A stretch of DNA of 64,000 nt from positions 310,001 through 374,000 of the forward strand of contig NZ_BJFN01000001.1 of the NCBI RefSeq assembly GCF_014189855.1, written 5' to 3'. Position numbers and translations under genes: made by a program. The notes under the pieces were generated by a model that saw only the letters and a program-made list of their open reading frames with translations, did not search any database and had not been told where the DNA came from. This DNA is from Buttiauxella sp. A111. Lineage in GTDB: Bacteria; Pseudomonadota; Gammaproteobacteria; Enterobacterales; Enterobacteriaceae. Numbering within the stretch: position 1 is the stretch's first letter; each line of letters starts with the position of its first letter. This document shows, one piece after another, positions 18,854 through 28,443 of the stretch.

Positions 18854-18871
18854 CGGGCCGCAAGGCCCGTT
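18854..18871 (+). terminator. Hairpin between the GH1 gene and the LacI regulator
   Basis: CGGGCC-GCAA-GGCCCG followed by TTTCTGG; an outer CTCAG/CTGAG pair extends it. It may attenuate read-through into the regulator gene. Confidence 0.5.
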
Positions 18872-18896
18872 TCTGGCTGAGGACTGGGAAAAGACC

Positions 18897-19820
18897 ATGT
18901 CGAATATTAATGATGTAGCGCGCCTGGCGCAGGTTTCTAAAGCCACCGTTTCGCGCGTATTAAGCGGCAGCCGAGGTGTCAAAGAAGAGAGTCGTCAGGC
19001 GGTATTACGCGCAGCCGAAGTTCTGAAATACACCCCCAACGCCATTGCTCAATCCCTAAGCAGCCAGTCGACAAACTGCATTGGGGTTATTTGTGCCACT
19101 GAGCATATTCAGCAGTCCACAGGCTACCTGCAAGCGCTGGAAAAACAGCTCAATCAGCATCATAAGCACTTGTTGCTGCGCTTTGCTAATGAGCCCGACA
19201 GCGTAGCGCAAGCCGCGCAGGAGTTATCTAACGGTTTGTGTGATGCACTGGTGGTAGTGGGCGCGCGTTTCCCGCTCCCGGATCTCGCCGACGATATTAT
19301 GCTGATTGATTGCCTGAGCGGCTCAAACAATTTCAGCATTCAATGCGATCATGTTTTTGCTGCTGAAACCGCCGTGCACTATTTATGTAATCAGAAACGG
19401 CGACATATCGCGTTAATTAACTTTGCCAGCGGCGAAGCGGCAGCGTTGACGCTAGAAGGTTATCATCAGGCCCTGCACAACCATGTCGTGCCTTTTAACC
19501 GCCAGTTAGTCATTGAAGATGAGTCGTCAGTACGCATTGCGCTACAACGTCTGATTAACCGTGGCGTGAAGTTTTCTGCCCTGTTAGTCACGGACGACAC
19601 CCAGGCGCAAGAGGCGGTCATGATGCTTAATCAGTATCAATTACACGTGCCGGAACAGGTGATGGTCTTTAGCCTGGACGGTTCAACCAGAATGCCAGGG
19701 TCAAACGCTATTCCCGCCATCAAATATCCGCTTGAAAGCATTGCCCGTCGGGCCGTCGAAGTACTATTAGGAGAGCGCCAATCCAGCAATGTGGTGCGAG
19801 GAAGTTTATTAATTGCCTGA
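18897..19820 (+). CDS. LacI-family regulator of the beta-glucoside cassette
   Basis: A 307-residue LacI/GalR-family regulator. The HTH and hinge read NDVARLAQVSKATVSRVLSG...PNAIAQSLSS (residues 4-60), followed by a sugar-binding-protein-like domain (GVICATEHIQQ, ALVVVGARFPL, HIALINFASG, QVMVFSLDGS). It lies immediately after the GH1 gene on the same strand and probably represses the cassette through the palindrome at 16022-16035. It resembles AscG-type repressors. The effector is presumably a beta-glucoside or its phosphate; this is inferred from context. Confidence 0.88.
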   Translation: MSNINDVARLAQVSKATVSRVLSGSRGVKEESRQAVLRAAEVLKYTPNAIAQSLSSQSTNCIGVICATEHIQQSTGYLQALEKQLNQHHKHLLLRFANEPDSVAQAAQELSNGLCDALVVVGARFPLPDLADDIMLIDCLSGSNNFSIQCDHVFAAETAVHYLCNQKRRHIALINFASGEAAALTLEGYHQALHNHVVPFNRQLVIEDESSVRIALQRLINRGVKFSALLVTDDTQAQEAVMMLNQYQLHVPEQVMVFSLDGSTRMPGSNAIPAIKYPLESIARRAVEVLLGERQSSNVVRGSLLIA

Positions 19821-19834
19821 GGTGATTAAAAAAT

Positions 19835-19863
19835 AAAGCGGGTGAAGATACTCCCCCGCTTTT
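19835..19863. terminator. Bidirectional terminator between LacI regulator and ribC
   Basis: AAAGCGGG / CCCGCTTTT stem with A-run upstream and T-run downstream, between convergent genes. Confidence 0.75.
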
Positions 19864-19871
19864 GCGTCGGA

Positions 19872-20513
19872 TTAAACCTTAGGCAACACCGCAGCCAACG
19901 TCGCTTCACGCTGTGCAAGCACACGTTCAACGGTATCGACAATCGCCTGGGTTTGCGGGTCAATCTCAATATTGATGCGGTTTCCCAGCTTCTTACTGCC
20001 CAGTGTGGTGCGCTGGAGCGTTTCTGGAATTAAATGCACACAGAAACGGGTCGCGGTCACTTCACCCACGGTCAAACTAATACCGTCAATGCCGATATAT
20101 CCTTTATGCAGGATATATTTCATCAAGGTTTTGTCCTGAATTTTAAACCAGATCTGGCGGTTATTTTCTGAGGTAAGAATTTTAGACACCTCAGCCGTGG
20201 TCATAATATGTCCGGACATAAGATGCCCGCCGATTTCATCATTAAATTTGGCAGCACGTTCGACGTTAACACTGTCTCCCACGACTAACTCGCCGAGATT
20301 GGTGATGCGCAGCGTCTCTTTCATTAGATCAAAGCTGACGTGGTTGCCATTAATTTCCGTCACCGTCAGACAACAACCGTTATGCGCAACCGAAGCCCCT
20401 GTTTCAAGGCCGGGTAACATCGTTTCGGGCATTGCGACAACATGCGTGCGGAAGTTAGGTTTCTCATCAATGGAGACCAGGGTTGCTGTGCCCTGCACAA
20501 TACCTGTAAACAT
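19872..20513 (-). CDS. ribC: Riboflavin synthase alpha chain
   Basis: Catalyses dismutation of two 6,7-dimethyl-8-ribityllumazine molecules to riboflavin. The 213-residue protein shows the internal duplication typical of the family: [14 protein letters not shown] at the N-terminus, [41 protein letters not shown], then a second-repeat [15 protein letters not shown] and [19 protein letters not shown]. Order ribC-mdtK is as in E. coli (gene also called ribE). No FMN riboswitch was recognised upstream. Confidence 0.96.
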   Translation of the reverse strand: MFTGIVQGTATLVSIDEKPNFRTHVVAMPETMLPGLETGASVAHNGCCLTVTEINGNHVSFDLMKETLRITNLGELVVGDSVNVERAAKFNDEIGGHLMSGHIMTTAEVSKILTSENNRQIWFKIQDKTLMKYILHKGYIGIDGISLTVGEVTATRFCVHLIPETLQRTTLGSKKLGNRINIEIDPQTQAIVDTVERVLAQREATLAAVLPKV

Positions 20514-20725
20514 CGTAAAGCTCCTGAAATTAAATGGCAGCTAATAATTTTATCACGCTGCACTTTAACAGTTGGAAAAAAGGCTTGCCAGTTCCCACTA
20601 TTTTTAGACTAGCGAAATCAGATTCTCCCGCTACAATACTCTGGTTAATTTCCCTGCAATTTCTTTTACTGCCATTTAAGGCGGTCTTGTTGTCTCTCTA
20701 AAAATTAAAATAATCAGGTGTAAAA

Positions 20726-22099
20726 ATGCAGAAGTACATAGTTGAAGCCCGCCAGCTACTTGCACTGGCGATACCCGTGATCCTCGCGCAGATTGCACAA
20801 ACTTCAATGGGGTTTGTCGATACCGTGATGGCCGGTGGCTACAGCGCAACCGATATGGCCGCTGTGGCAATCGGAACCTCTATTTGGCTACCCGCCATCC
20901 TGTTTGGCCATGGCTTGCTAATGGCTCTGACGCCGACTGTTGCACAACTTAATGGCTCAGGCCGTCGTGATCGCATCGCTCACCAGATTCGTCAGGGCTT
21001 TTGGCTGGCAGGATTTGTGTCGGCACTCATCATGATTGTGCTCTGGAACGCGGGCCATATTATCCATGCGACTAAAAATATCGATCCACAACTTGCCGAT
21101 AAAGCCGTTGGCTATTTGCGCGCGCTGTTGTGGGGCGTTCCCGGCTATTTATTCTTCCAGGTGGCTCGTAACCAGTGCGAAGGCCTGGCGAAAACTAAGC
21201 CTGGCATGGTGATGGGGTTTATCGGCCTGTTGGTCAACATTCCGGTCAACTACATCTTTATTTATGGGCATTTTGGCATGCCTGAGCTTGGTGGCGTAGG
21301 CTGTGGTGTTGCTACCGCTGCGGTGTACTGGGTCATGTTCTTTTGCATGATCTCTTATGTGAAGAAAGCACGCTCAATGCGCGATATACGCAATCCTTCA
21401 GGCTTCGTCCAGCCTGACTGGAAAGTGATGAAACGCTTAACTCAGCTTGGGCTGCCGATTGCATTGGCGCTGTTTTTTGAAGTCACGCTGTTTGCGGTCG
21501 TGGCATTGCTGGTCGCGCCATTAGGCATTATTAACGTCGCCGGTCACCAGATTGCCCTGAACTTCAGCTCGCTAATGTTCGTGTTGCCGTTGTCACTTTC
21601 CGCGGCGGTCACGATTCGCGTTGGCTTCCGTTTGGGCCAGGGTTCCACGCTTGATGCACAAACCGCTGCGTGGACGGGAATTGGCGTTGCGATGTGTATG
21701 GCGACTCTCACCGCCATTTTCACCATAGTGATGCGCGAACACATCGCCCTGCTCTACAACAGCAATCCGGAAGTGGTCGCACTGGCGGCGCACCTGATGC
21801 TGCTGGCGGCGGTTTACCAGCTTTCTGACTCCGTTCAGGTGGTCGGCAGTGGCGTACTGCGTGGATATAAAGATACGCGTTCGATTTTCTTTATCACTTT
21901 TATCGCCTACTGGGTGCTGGGTTTGCCGAGCGGCTACATTCTGGCGTTGACCGATTGGGTGGTCGCACCGATGGGGCCGGCAGGGTTCTGGACTGGTTTT
22001 ATTATCGGTCTGACCTCAGCGGCAATCATGATGATGCTGCGAATGCGTATGTTGCAACGCCAGCCGTCAGTGAAAATTTTGCAGCGCGCGGCGCGTTAA
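20726..22099 (+). CDS. mdtK: MdtK (NorM), MATE-family multidrug/Na+ antiporter
   Basis: A 457-residue inner-membrane exporter with about 12 helices. MATE features are visible: [43 protein letters not shown] at the N-terminus (with the conserved Asp), then [26 protein letters not shown] at the start of the second half. It couples cation influx to export of fluoroquinolones, norfloxacin and cationic dyes in E. coli. It is divergent from ribC and followed by a strong terminator. Confidence 0.96.
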   Translation: MQKYIVEARQLLALAIPVILAQIAQTSMGFVDTVMAGGYSATDMAAVAIGTSIWLPAILFGHGLLMALTPTVAQLNGSGRRDRIAHQIRQGFWLAGFVSALIMIVLWNAGHIIHATKNIDPQLADKAVGYLRALLWGVPGYLFFQVARNQCEGLAKTKPGMVMGFIGLLVNIPVNYIFIYGHFGMPELGGVGCGVATAAVYWVMFFCMISYVKKARSMRDIRNPSGFVQPDWKVMKRLTQLGLPIALALFFEVTLFAVVALLVAPLGIINVAGHQIALNFSSLMFVLPLSLSAAVTIRVGFRLGQGSTLDAQTAAWTGIGVAMCMATLTAIFTIVMREHIALLYNSNPEVVALAAHLMLLAAVYQLSDSVQVVGSGVLRGYKDTRSIFFITFIAYWVLGLPSGYILALTDWVVAPMGPAGFWTGFIIGLTSAAIMMMLRMRMLQRQPSVKILQRAAR

Positions 22100-22104
22100 A
22101 ACAC

Positions 22105-22133
22105 AATAGCCGCCGTTTTGGCGGCTATTTTTC
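22105..22133 (+). terminator. Terminator after mdtK
   Basis: AATAGCCGCC-GTTTT-GGCGGCTATT followed by TTTCC; a 10-bp perfect stem 5 nt after the stop codon. Confidence 0.9.
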
Positions 22134-22252
22134 CAGCGAGTTGCACAGATGCGCAGCAAACGAGTGAATTCTGGAAGAAAATTGCTGTTTTCCACTTGCA
22201 AGGCTCGGGGGCTGCCGCTAATATTCGTCCCCGTTGTCACAGACAACATGAT

Positions 22253-22329
22253 GCGTCCGTAGCTCAGTTGGTTAGAGCACTACCTTGACATGGTAGGGGT
22301 CGGTGGTTCGAGTCCACTCGGACGCACCA
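22253..22329 (+). tRNA. valV: tRNA-Val (anticodon GAC)
   Basis: A 77-nt cloverleaf with encoded CCA. The acceptor stem is GCGTCCG/CGGACGC, the anticodon arm CTACC-TTGACAT-GGTAG gives anticodon GAC, and the T arm contains GGTTCGAGTCC. It matches E. coli valV, downstream of mdtK. Confidence 0.97.
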
Positions 22330-22371
22330 TTTAAAGTTTTACCGCAGTATTTATCATCGTAGCAAAACAGT

Positions 22372-22448
22372 GCGTCCGTAGCTCAGTTGGTTAGAGCACC
22401 ACCTTGACATGGTGGGGGTCGGTGGTTCGAGTCCACTCGGACGCACCA
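22372..22448 (+). tRNA. valW: tRNA-Val (anticodon GAC), second copy
   Basis: A 77-nt tRNA nearly identical to the one 42 bp upstream; the anticodon stem is CCACC/GGTGG instead of CTACC/GGTAG. CCA is encoded. This matches the valVW tandem of E. coli, presumably one transcript. Confidence 0.97.
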
Positions 22449-22593
22449 TTCTTAATTGTAATTCCCCTGATTCTTCTCCCGTTTTCAAATTCAACAAAAT
22501 CACTATTCTCTTTATTCCATCGATAAAAATCACCCAGATCCGTAGCGACTGAAACAATGCTACTTTGCAGAGCATCCATGCCCTGCGTTGTTG

Positions 22594-24021
22594 TTACGCC
22601 TTCGCGTCTGATGTTTTTGTGGTGATAATGCTGACGGGTTTTGGTACTTCAGTGGTCGCAGGCTTGCGATATTTATCCAACAAATGAATCTGGATTTTTC
22701 GCAACAGATCGCCGTTGAGTTTGTAGAGGCGGAAATAGAAAATCAGGGTTATCAGGAAGAACACCGCGGGTAGAGCAATCATAATGAATTGCATACCGAC
22801 CACGGTACTTTCCGTTTGTGGCATATTCGGCACGTATCCGATAATGCCAAGCACCAGGGCGATGAAAAAGGCGGCAAATGCCGAGCCCCCTTTAACCACC
22901 ATGGTTTGCACCGAATAGGCAATACTCTCGCAGCGCACGTTAAGTTTGTACTCCCCGTAATCCACCGTATCTGCCACCATAATCACCTGCAACACCCAGA
23001 AGAGCGCAGTACCGGCATTGAGCAAAACCCCGGCTAACGAAATCAGCCAGACGTTGTGATACCCCGCCAACGCTATCCATAGCAGCACCCCACTGCCCAG
23101 AATGGGTAACACTGAGGCTCCAGCCCACAACAGGCGGCGCGACAGCGCTTTTACCAGACGTGGGAACAGAATCAGGGTTAGCAAGTTTGCCGCCCCGGCA
23201 TATGACATGTAGTACGGGAAGAGATCGGCATCGCCAATAACATAGGTGAAGTAATAAACCGCAAACCCAGCGATGATATTTGATGCGATGTTATAGGCCA
23301 GCGCCATCCCCAACACGCAGGAGAGCTGATCGTTTTTATAGATCAACGCGATGATGGCTTTTAACGTCAGGCGGCTGCTGTCAGCCGTTTCGCCACTGCC
23401 AGACGAGTAAACCTCTTTGACATTACGCAGCGTGATGATGGTTGAAGCGATGAAGAAGGCAATCAGCACCAGAGTAAACATCTGGAAACCAAACCCACGA
23501 TCCCCGCCCCCCACATAATTAACGAACGGCAGCGTTATCCCAGCGGTGATAAACCCTGAGAGACTGGCAAAAAAGCGTGGGAAAGGCACCAGTTGCTCGC
23601 GTTCGCGTTTATCCAGGGTAATGGTTGGCACCATCGACCAGAACGGAATATCCATGATGGTGTAGGTCATCCCCCACAAGATATACGTGACGCAGACGAA
23701 CACCACCTGGGTCGTGCCTTCAAAAAGATGCGCGCTGAACAGCAAAAACAGCACGACGGAGTTGGCAATCGTCCCGACCAAAATCCACGGTTTAAATTTC
23801 CCCCATCGCGTGCGCGTACTGTTCACTATCCACCCCATAATCGGGTCGTTGATGGCATCCCAGATCCTTGCCACCAAAAACAGTGTGCCCACAAGGCCCA
23901 CAGACAAACCCACAACATCGGTGTAGTAATACATCAAGTACATGTAAACGATACCGATAGCGAAATCTTTACCAAATGCCCCAAATCCATAACTGAGTTT
24001 TGTTGTAATCGATATGCTCAT
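22594..24021 (-). CDS. melB: MelB, melibiose:cation symporter
   Basis: A 475-residue GPH-family transporter that takes up melibiose and related alpha-galactosides with Na+, Li+ or H+. The sequence follows E. coli MelB closely: [20 protein letters not shown] at the N-terminus, with the cation-site aspartates in [10 protein letters not shown] and [14 protein letters not shown], and LLDKYRK near the C-terminus. It is encoded 84 nt downstream of melA on the same strand. The locus lies beside the tRNA-Val pair; in E. coli melAB is elsewhere (near 93 min), so the position is unusual relative to E. coli. Confidence 0.96.
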   Translation of the reverse strand: MSISITTKLSYGFGAFGKDFAIGIVYMYLMYYYTDVVGLSVGLVGTLFLVARIWDAINDPIMGWIVNSTRTRWGKFKPWILVGTIANSVVLFLLFSAHLFEGTTQVVFVCVTYILWGMTYTIMDIPFWSMVPTITLDKREREQLVPFPRFFASLSGFITAGITLPFVNYVGGGDRGFGFQMFTLVLIAFFIASTIITLRNVKEVYSSGSGETADSSRLTLKAIIALIYKNDQLSCVLGMALAYNIASNIIAGFAVYYFTYVIGDADLFPYYMSYAGAANLLTLILFPRLVKALSRRLLWAGASVLPILGSGVLLWIALAGYHNVWLISLAGVLLNAGTALFWVLQVIMVADTVDYGEYKLNVRCESIAYSVQTMVVKGGSAFAAFFIALVLGIIGYVPNMPQTESTVVGMQFIMIALPAVFFLITLIFYFRLYKLNGDLLRKIQIHLLDKYRKPATTEVPKPVSIITTKTSDAKA

Positions 24022-24105
24022 ATAGGGTACAGGGTCACTGTTACCAGTGCCCTCCTTCTGTTATTAGACTCGTCAGGTGCCGGGAATAAAACCCGGCATT
24101 CGCTC

Positions 24106-25461
24106 TTATGCGCGGTGCAACCACGCCGGTAACCAGTTGCCATGGGACGCAATCAAATCGTCAACCAGAGCATAAATCTCCTCTATCCCCAATACCGCCG
24201 CGGTATGCGGGTCAAGCATGGCGGCGTGATAAACGCGCTCACGATTCTCGGTCAAAATCGCTTCGGTCAACAGTGTCTGGACATTAATATTCGTTTGCAT
24301 CAACGCCGCAAGGTGGGACGGCAACATCCCGATATGCGTGGGTTGAATACCGTTGGCATCCACCAGGCATGGAACCTCAACACAACAGCCCTGCGGCAAG
24401 TTTTCGATCAGGTTATCGTTGCGCACGTTGCCGTAAATAACGCTCGGTTCACCGGTCCACAACGCGTTCATGATAGTGCTCGCATATTCACGCGACGGTT
24501 TAATATCGATTCTTTCGGCGGTTTTATACTCCTCCAGCTCTTTACGCCAGTTTGCCAATTGTTCAACGCAGCGCTTCGGATATTCGTCCAACGGCACTTT
24601 ATAACGCGCAATCAGATCTTCACGCCCAGGCTTAATAAACCACGGCGTATATTCCGCAAAGTGTTCAGAGGATTCCGTCACGAAATAACCCAGCTTTTTG
24701 AACATCTCGTAACGCACGATATTTTCACATCGCGTGTTGCCATGTTGATTGAGTTTCGGTGCCTGCCCCGACTCATAGGCTTGCAGCAATTCAGGATAGA
24801 TGCTGACGTACTCGCCATCGGCAGTTTTTCTCTCCAGCGACAGATAAAACGCCATATGGTTGATCCCGGCACTTCGATAACGCAGCGAATCCGGGTCGAT
24901 AGAGAGATCCCGCGCCAACTCTTCTGCGGTTCCCTGCACCGAGTGGCACAACCCCACTTGTTTAATATGCGGATACCGCGCGTACATCGCCCAGGTATTC
25001 ATCGCCATCGGGTTAACGTAATTGAGCATCGTGGCTTCCGGGCAAACGTGCGTCATATCCTCACAAATTTGCCATAGATGCGGGATAGTACGCAGTGCAC
25101 GCATGATGCCGCCAGGGCCTAAAGTATCAGCAATGGTTTGCTCCAGGCCGTGGCGTTTACAGACCTCAAAATCGGTAACGGTACACGGCTCATAGCCACC
25201 AATCTGGAAAGCGACAACCACGAAATCTGCATTCTGGAGAGCGGCTTTCTGGTCGGTATGGCAGGTGATTTTGCCGCAGGCGCCGGCTGAATCCATCAGC
25301 TTTCGCACCACGATATGCGACTCTTCAAGGCGGGTTTCATCGATATCCATCAGGGCGATATGGGCGGATTTCAGGGCCTGGCGATGGAAAACATCACCGA
25401 GAATGTTTTTGACAAAAATCGTGGAACCCGCGCCAATAAAGGTAATTTTAGGTGCTGACAT
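24106..25461 (-). CDS. melA: MelA, alpha-galactosidase (GH4)
   Basis: A 451-residue NAD+- and Mn2+-dependent glycoside hydrolase family 4 enzyme that splits melibiose into galactose and glucose. The Rossmann motif is at the N-terminus (KITFIGAGSTIFVKNI). Metal and catalytic residues lie in GLCHSVQGTAEEL (Cys) and AGINHMAFYL (His), with NYVNPMAMNTW between them. The start at MSAPKITF is set by GGAGAA 7-8 nt upstream and family alignment; an in-frame start 18 nt earlier exists. It forms the melAB operon with melB, divergent from melR. Confidence 0.96.
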   Translation of the reverse strand: MSAPKITFIGAGSTIFVKNILGDVFHRQALKSAHIALMDIDETRLEESHIVVRKLMDSAGACGKITCHTDQKAALQNADFVVVAFQIGGYEPCTVTDFEVCKRHGLEQTIADTLGPGGIMRALRTIPHLWQICEDMTHVCPEATMLNYVNPMAMNTWAMYARYPHIKQVGLCHSVQGTAEELARDLSIDPDSLRYRSAGINHMAFYLSLERKTADGEYVSIYPELLQAYESGQAPKLNQHGNTRCENIVRYEMFKKLGYFVTESSEHFAEYTPWFIKPGREDLIARYKVPLDEYPKRCVEQLANWRKELEEYKTAERIDIKPSREYASTIMNALWTGEPSVIYGNVRNDNLIENLPQGCCVEVPCLVDANGIQPTHIGMLPSHLAALMQTNINVQTLLTEAILTENRERVYHAAMLDPHTAAVLGIEEIYALVDDLIASHGNWLPAWLHRA

Positions 25462-25732
25462 TCTGCTTCTCCGAGACATGATTGAACACTCTCAGAGTGG
25501 CACGCAGATTTCCGCTTCTCCTCCCTCTTCCCGACCGAGCATTCCGGAATACTCAGATTATTTTCACTGCACCGTTAAATCTGAGTTTTCCGGAGTTTTT
25601 AACCTGGAAAGAAGAGGTTTCGGGGAAACCAGCAATAATCTCGGGCATTAGCTCGACAAACCTCGGGCGTTTCACAGGTGCTTTTCCAGGTTTATGCCAC
25701 AATATCTGATTATTCAGGAACCGGAGAGAAAA
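25462..25732. promoter_or_regulatory. melA-melR divergent control region
   Basis: A 271-bp interval between divergent melA and melR. In E. coli this region carries several 18-bp MelR sites and CRP sites that control both promoters. The same gene arrangement is kept. I did not find copies I would call with confidence without an alignment. Confidence 0.5.
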
Positions 25733-26662
25733 ATGGATTTCAGCCCAGTGCGCCTGCCGCCCGACCCGCATATGTGCAACAGCACCGATCAAAAAACGCG
25801 TAGCCCGCTGTCGCTCTATTCGGAATACCAACGTATGGACATCGAGTTGCGGATACCGCACTCAATGGAATCCTGCCACTGGCACGGCCAGGTTGAGGTG
25901 AATGTCCCGTTCGATGGCGATGTTGAATATCTGATAAACAATGAAGTGGTGCAGATTAAACAGGGGCATATCACTCTGTTCTGGGCCTGTACGCCACATC
26001 AACTCACCCGCCCCGGTCGCTGTTCAAAAATGGCGATTTTTAATCTGCCGATGCATCTGTTTCTCTCCTGGCCACTGGACAGGCAGCTCATTAACCATGT
26101 TACCCACGGTATGGTCATCAAATCACTGAACGCTCAGCAGCTCAGTCCTTTTGAGGTTGAACGCTGGCAGCAGGAGATAAACAGCCCCAACGAGCAAATT
26201 CGGCAGCTGGCAATCGACGAAATTGGGCTGATGCTCAAGCGTTTTAGCCTGTCCGGCTGGCAGCCCATTCTGGTCAATAAGACACCGCGCACGCAGAGCA
26301 ACGGCAATAACGTCTCACGCCACGCGCAGTTTTATGTCAGTCAAATGTTGGAATTTATCGGTGCGAATTACGATCAGGCTCTGACGATTGAACGCGTCGC
26401 CGAGCATGTCAAACTTAATCCCAATTATGCGATGGGAATATTTCAGCGGGTGATGCAGTTGACCATGAAGCAATATATCACCGCGATGCGCGTTAACCAT
26501 GTGCGCGCCCTGTTAAGTGATACTGACAAGTCGATTCTCGATATTGCGCTCACCGCCGGGTTCCACTCCAGCAGCAGTTTCTACAGTACGTTTAATAAAT
26601 ATGTTGGGATGTCACCGCAGAACTATCGCAAGCTCAGCCATTTACGCAGCTCGAGCTTTTAA
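25733..26662 (+). CDS. melR: MelR, AraC-family activator of melAB
   Basis: A 309-residue AraC/XylS regulator. An N-terminal cupin-like effector domain (HWHGQVEVNVPFDGDVEYLI, WACTPHQLT) precedes a C-terminal double HTH (residues about 205-300: ALTIERVAEHVKLNPNYAMG...ILDIALTAGFHSSSSFYSTF). It activates melAB with melibiose and CRP. The start at MDFSPVR is set by GGAGAG 4-5 nt upstream. The N-terminus is slightly longer than and diverges from E. coli MelR before KTRSPLSLYSEYQRM, after which the match is close. Confidence 0.95.
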   Translation: MDFSPVRLPPDPHMCNSTDQKTRSPLSLYSEYQRMDIELRIPHSMESCHWHGQVEVNVPFDGDVEYLINNEVVQIKQGHITLFWACTPHQLTRPGRCSKMAIFNLPMHLFLSWPLDRQLINHVTHGMVIKSLNAQQLSPFEVERWQQEINSPNEQIRQLAIDEIGLMLKRFSLSGWQPILVNKTPRTQSNGNNVSRHAQFYVSQMLEFIGANYDQALTIERVAEHVKLNPNYAMGIFQRVMQLTMKQYITAMRVNHVRALLSDTDKSILDIALTAGFHSSSSFYSTFNKYVGMSPQNYRKLSHLRSSSF

Positions 26663-26684
26663 ACCAGGAATCTTTATCAATGGG

Positions 26685-27419
26685 TTACGGGCAGCTGAAT
26701 ACTTCGGTCCAGTTGTAGTTTGTGAACGCTAATTTCACTTCAGCTGAAACGTCCCCGTAATGGTGCGCTTGCCGCGCCTGAAAATAGTTTCTGAAGCGCT
26801 CTGGCAGGAACTGCGCCTGATAGCGCACCAGTGTGCTGTGCCAGAAAGGAGGCGGTAAGGGGATGTCGCCATGACGTTCGCGGAGTTTATCCCGCCAGGG
26901 GGAGTCAACCAGGCGGCGGGCAAACGCCTCTTTTGCCTGCAAGCTGTTTCTCTCCGGAGTCCCTGCGATCAGCAGTTGATTCGGCAATGCCACCAGTTGC
27001 AAATTGCGCACGCTCACCGTCAGGTTTTTTGCATGTTCGGCAAAAATGGACAGGAGTTCGGGATCGACTGCGGCGATATCACTGCGCAGGTATTGCGGCA
27101 TGGTAATAGCAAAAAAGGTAAAGTGCAGCCCACTCAACGGCATGACGTCAGCACGTGGATCGTTTTCCGCAAGCTGATGCAGCTCTTGCAACAGCTGCGT
27201 TAACGGCGGAGTCAGCGCAGGCTGGATACCACTGGTGATCGCCAGCTTGTGCGGATCATAAAAAGCTTCGTCCCTCACCTGACCAATACCGGAATGCACG
27301 TTCCATTGCTCAAGGGTTTTCTCGCTGGTACGGCGATAAAGCTGCGGAAAATCATCAGAATTCAACACATCGACCTCCTCGATCTCTTTGTCTTGCAAAA
27401 ATAGCCCATTTTTTCTCAT
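26685..27419 (-). CDS. 2H phosphoesterase-like protein of unknown function
   Basis: A 244-residue cytoplasmic protein not recognised as a named gene. It carries two HxT/S motifs, LHFTFFAIT (about residues 98-106) and FWHSTLVRY (192-200), about 95 residues apart. This is the hallmark of the 2H phosphoesterase/LigT fold, which acts on cyclic or 2',3'-phosphodiester nucleotides or RNA. The spacing and overall layout fit the fold; the substrate is unknown. The start at MRKNGLF was preferred over an upstream GTG (27458). It is divergent from the small membrane protein gene at 27501 and ends 22 bp from melR in convergent orientation. Confidence 0.6.
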   Translation of the reverse strand: MRKNGLFLQDKEIEEVDVLNSDDFPQLYRRTSEKTLEQWNVHSGIGQVRDEAFYDPHKLAITSGIQPALTPPLTQLLQELHQLAENDPRADVMPLSGLHFTFFAITMPQYLRSDIAAVDPELLSIFAEHAKNLTVSVRNLQLVALPNQLLIAGTPERNSLQAKEAFARRLVDSPWRDKLRERHGDIPLPPPFWHSTLVRYQAQFLPERFRNYFQARQAHHYGDVSAEVKLAFTNYNWTEVFSCP

Positions 27420-27500
27420 TATCCGAATTGTCAGGCAAAAACGTTTCCCCGCGCTCACTCAACTATACTGAGTTCTGTATTTACCGATCAGGAGTTCAGA

Positions 27501-27749
27501 ATGTTTGATAAAACAGCAGACAAAGTTAACGAAGCAGCAGGTACGGCGCGTGAATTTTATGGCAAACATACCCAGCGCCCTGATGAAGAATTAAAGGGAG
27601 CGGCACGCAAATATGCGTCGCAAGCCAGCTACGCCGTACGAGACGCAGCAGATAATGTGCGGGATCAGGTCTCTAGCAACCCGGTGGCGGGTTTAGCCAT
27701 TGCCGCCGCGGTAGGTGTCGTATTTGGCTTCTTGCTGGGCCGTAGATAA
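27501..27749 (+). CDS. ElaB/YqjD/DUF883-like small membrane-anchored protein
   Basis: An 82-residue protein. The N-terminal 55 residues are charged and helical (KTADKVNEAAGTAREFYGK...VRDAADNVRDQVSSNP). A single C-terminal membrane helix follows, GLAIAAAVGVVFGFLLGRR, with the GxxxG-rich tail and terminal Arg pair typical of DUF883 proteins such as ElaB and YqjD. Those proteins are tail-anchored to the inner membrane and some bind ribosomes in stationary phase. A GGAG ribosome site precedes the ATG. The function of this particular member is unknown. Confidence 0.8.
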   Translation: MFDKTADKVNEAAGTAREFYGKHTQRPDEELKGAARKYASQASYAVRDAADNVRDQVSSNPVAGLAIAAAVGVVFGFLLGRR

Positions 27750-28443
27750 CAGCCGTCTGGCGGGTAATCCTTCACTTACCCGCCTTCAGAGCCTCTTTTT
27801 TCAGGATTCCAGACTCGTCATCAACCGAAGAACATCCCCACGCCACAAATCCCTTTTCCCATACTATACTTTTCGAGCCGTCACGACCGACAGAAACCCG
27901 CAGCACGCAAATGTATTTATCATGATGCAGATTTATTAAATAAAAGCAAAATATGACCGAATCTAAACCGCAGTTAAATTGAAAACACATAACAGAGATT
28001 TCTTAGCTTAATATTAAGATTGAGCCAGTAAAAAAGAAAAAAGCCACTTTGTTTGAAAATTGCGCTACGATTAGAAATCCGTATAAAAATACCGTAACAG
28101 CATGAATCTATTCAATTTAACCTGAGGTAAATCTCCAAGAAATTGTTCTCCTTAATGATTTAATTCGATTAAGGTTAAATTAAGGTTCGTAATGCTTAAA
28201 TAGTCACCCACGAAACTGATTCCGTTGGTGGCAGTTGAGTCTACTACGCTGGCATTTTCCTTATTCATCACGTGGCAATTATTGGACACCCTGTATTTTC
28301 ACTATGCTGCCCATAATTTATAGGATCAGCATTTTTATAATTAAATAGTTTGCGCATGAAAATGCCACCTCAGCTGTCGCTTTACGAATGTGTCCATTCG
28401 GACAGCCGTAGCTTTTGGAATCAATGACTTCTCGGAGATGTTA
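27750..28443. other. Long intergenic region upstream of the mcr-9-like gene
   Basis: A 694-bp interval. It starts with an inverted repeat GGCGGGTAA / TTACCCGCC (27759-27784) that may end the upstream transcript. From about 27940 to 28330 it is AT-rich and carries a perfect PmrA-type box (28168-28184). I see no supported gene in it. A frame running from 28390 into the mcr-9-like gene lacks a ribosome site at its first start. Confidence 0.6.
28168..28184 (-). promoter_or_regulatory. Perfect PmrA/QseB-type box upstream of the mcr-9-like gene
   Basis: Read on the minus strand: CTTAAT-TTAAC-CTTAAT, a 12/12 match to YTTAAK-N5-YTTAAK. It lies about 260 nt before the start codon. Response regulators of the PmrA/QseB group bind such direct repeats. 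mcr-9 expression elsewhere has been linked to a QseBC-type system; the link to this gene is inferred. Confidence 0.65.

Noticed and set aside
22391..22579. A 62-codon minus-strand frame spanning the second tRNA-Val
   Set aside because: Half of it is read through the tRNA (WTRTTDPHH-type artefact) and no ribosome site is present.
22450..22590. Possible integrase remnant or attachment site beside tRNA-Val
   Set aside because: No integrase-like sequence and no direct repeat of the tRNA 3' end was seen in the following 4 kb.
24142..25077. A 311-codon plus-strand frame antisense to melA
   Set aside because: It lies wholly inside melA, has no protein-family character, and melA has strong support on the other strand.
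28390..28443. Upstream in-frame start extending the mcr-9-like protein by 18 residues
   Set aside because: No ribosome site at 28390, whereas 28444 has GGAG and gives the known family N-terminus and length.
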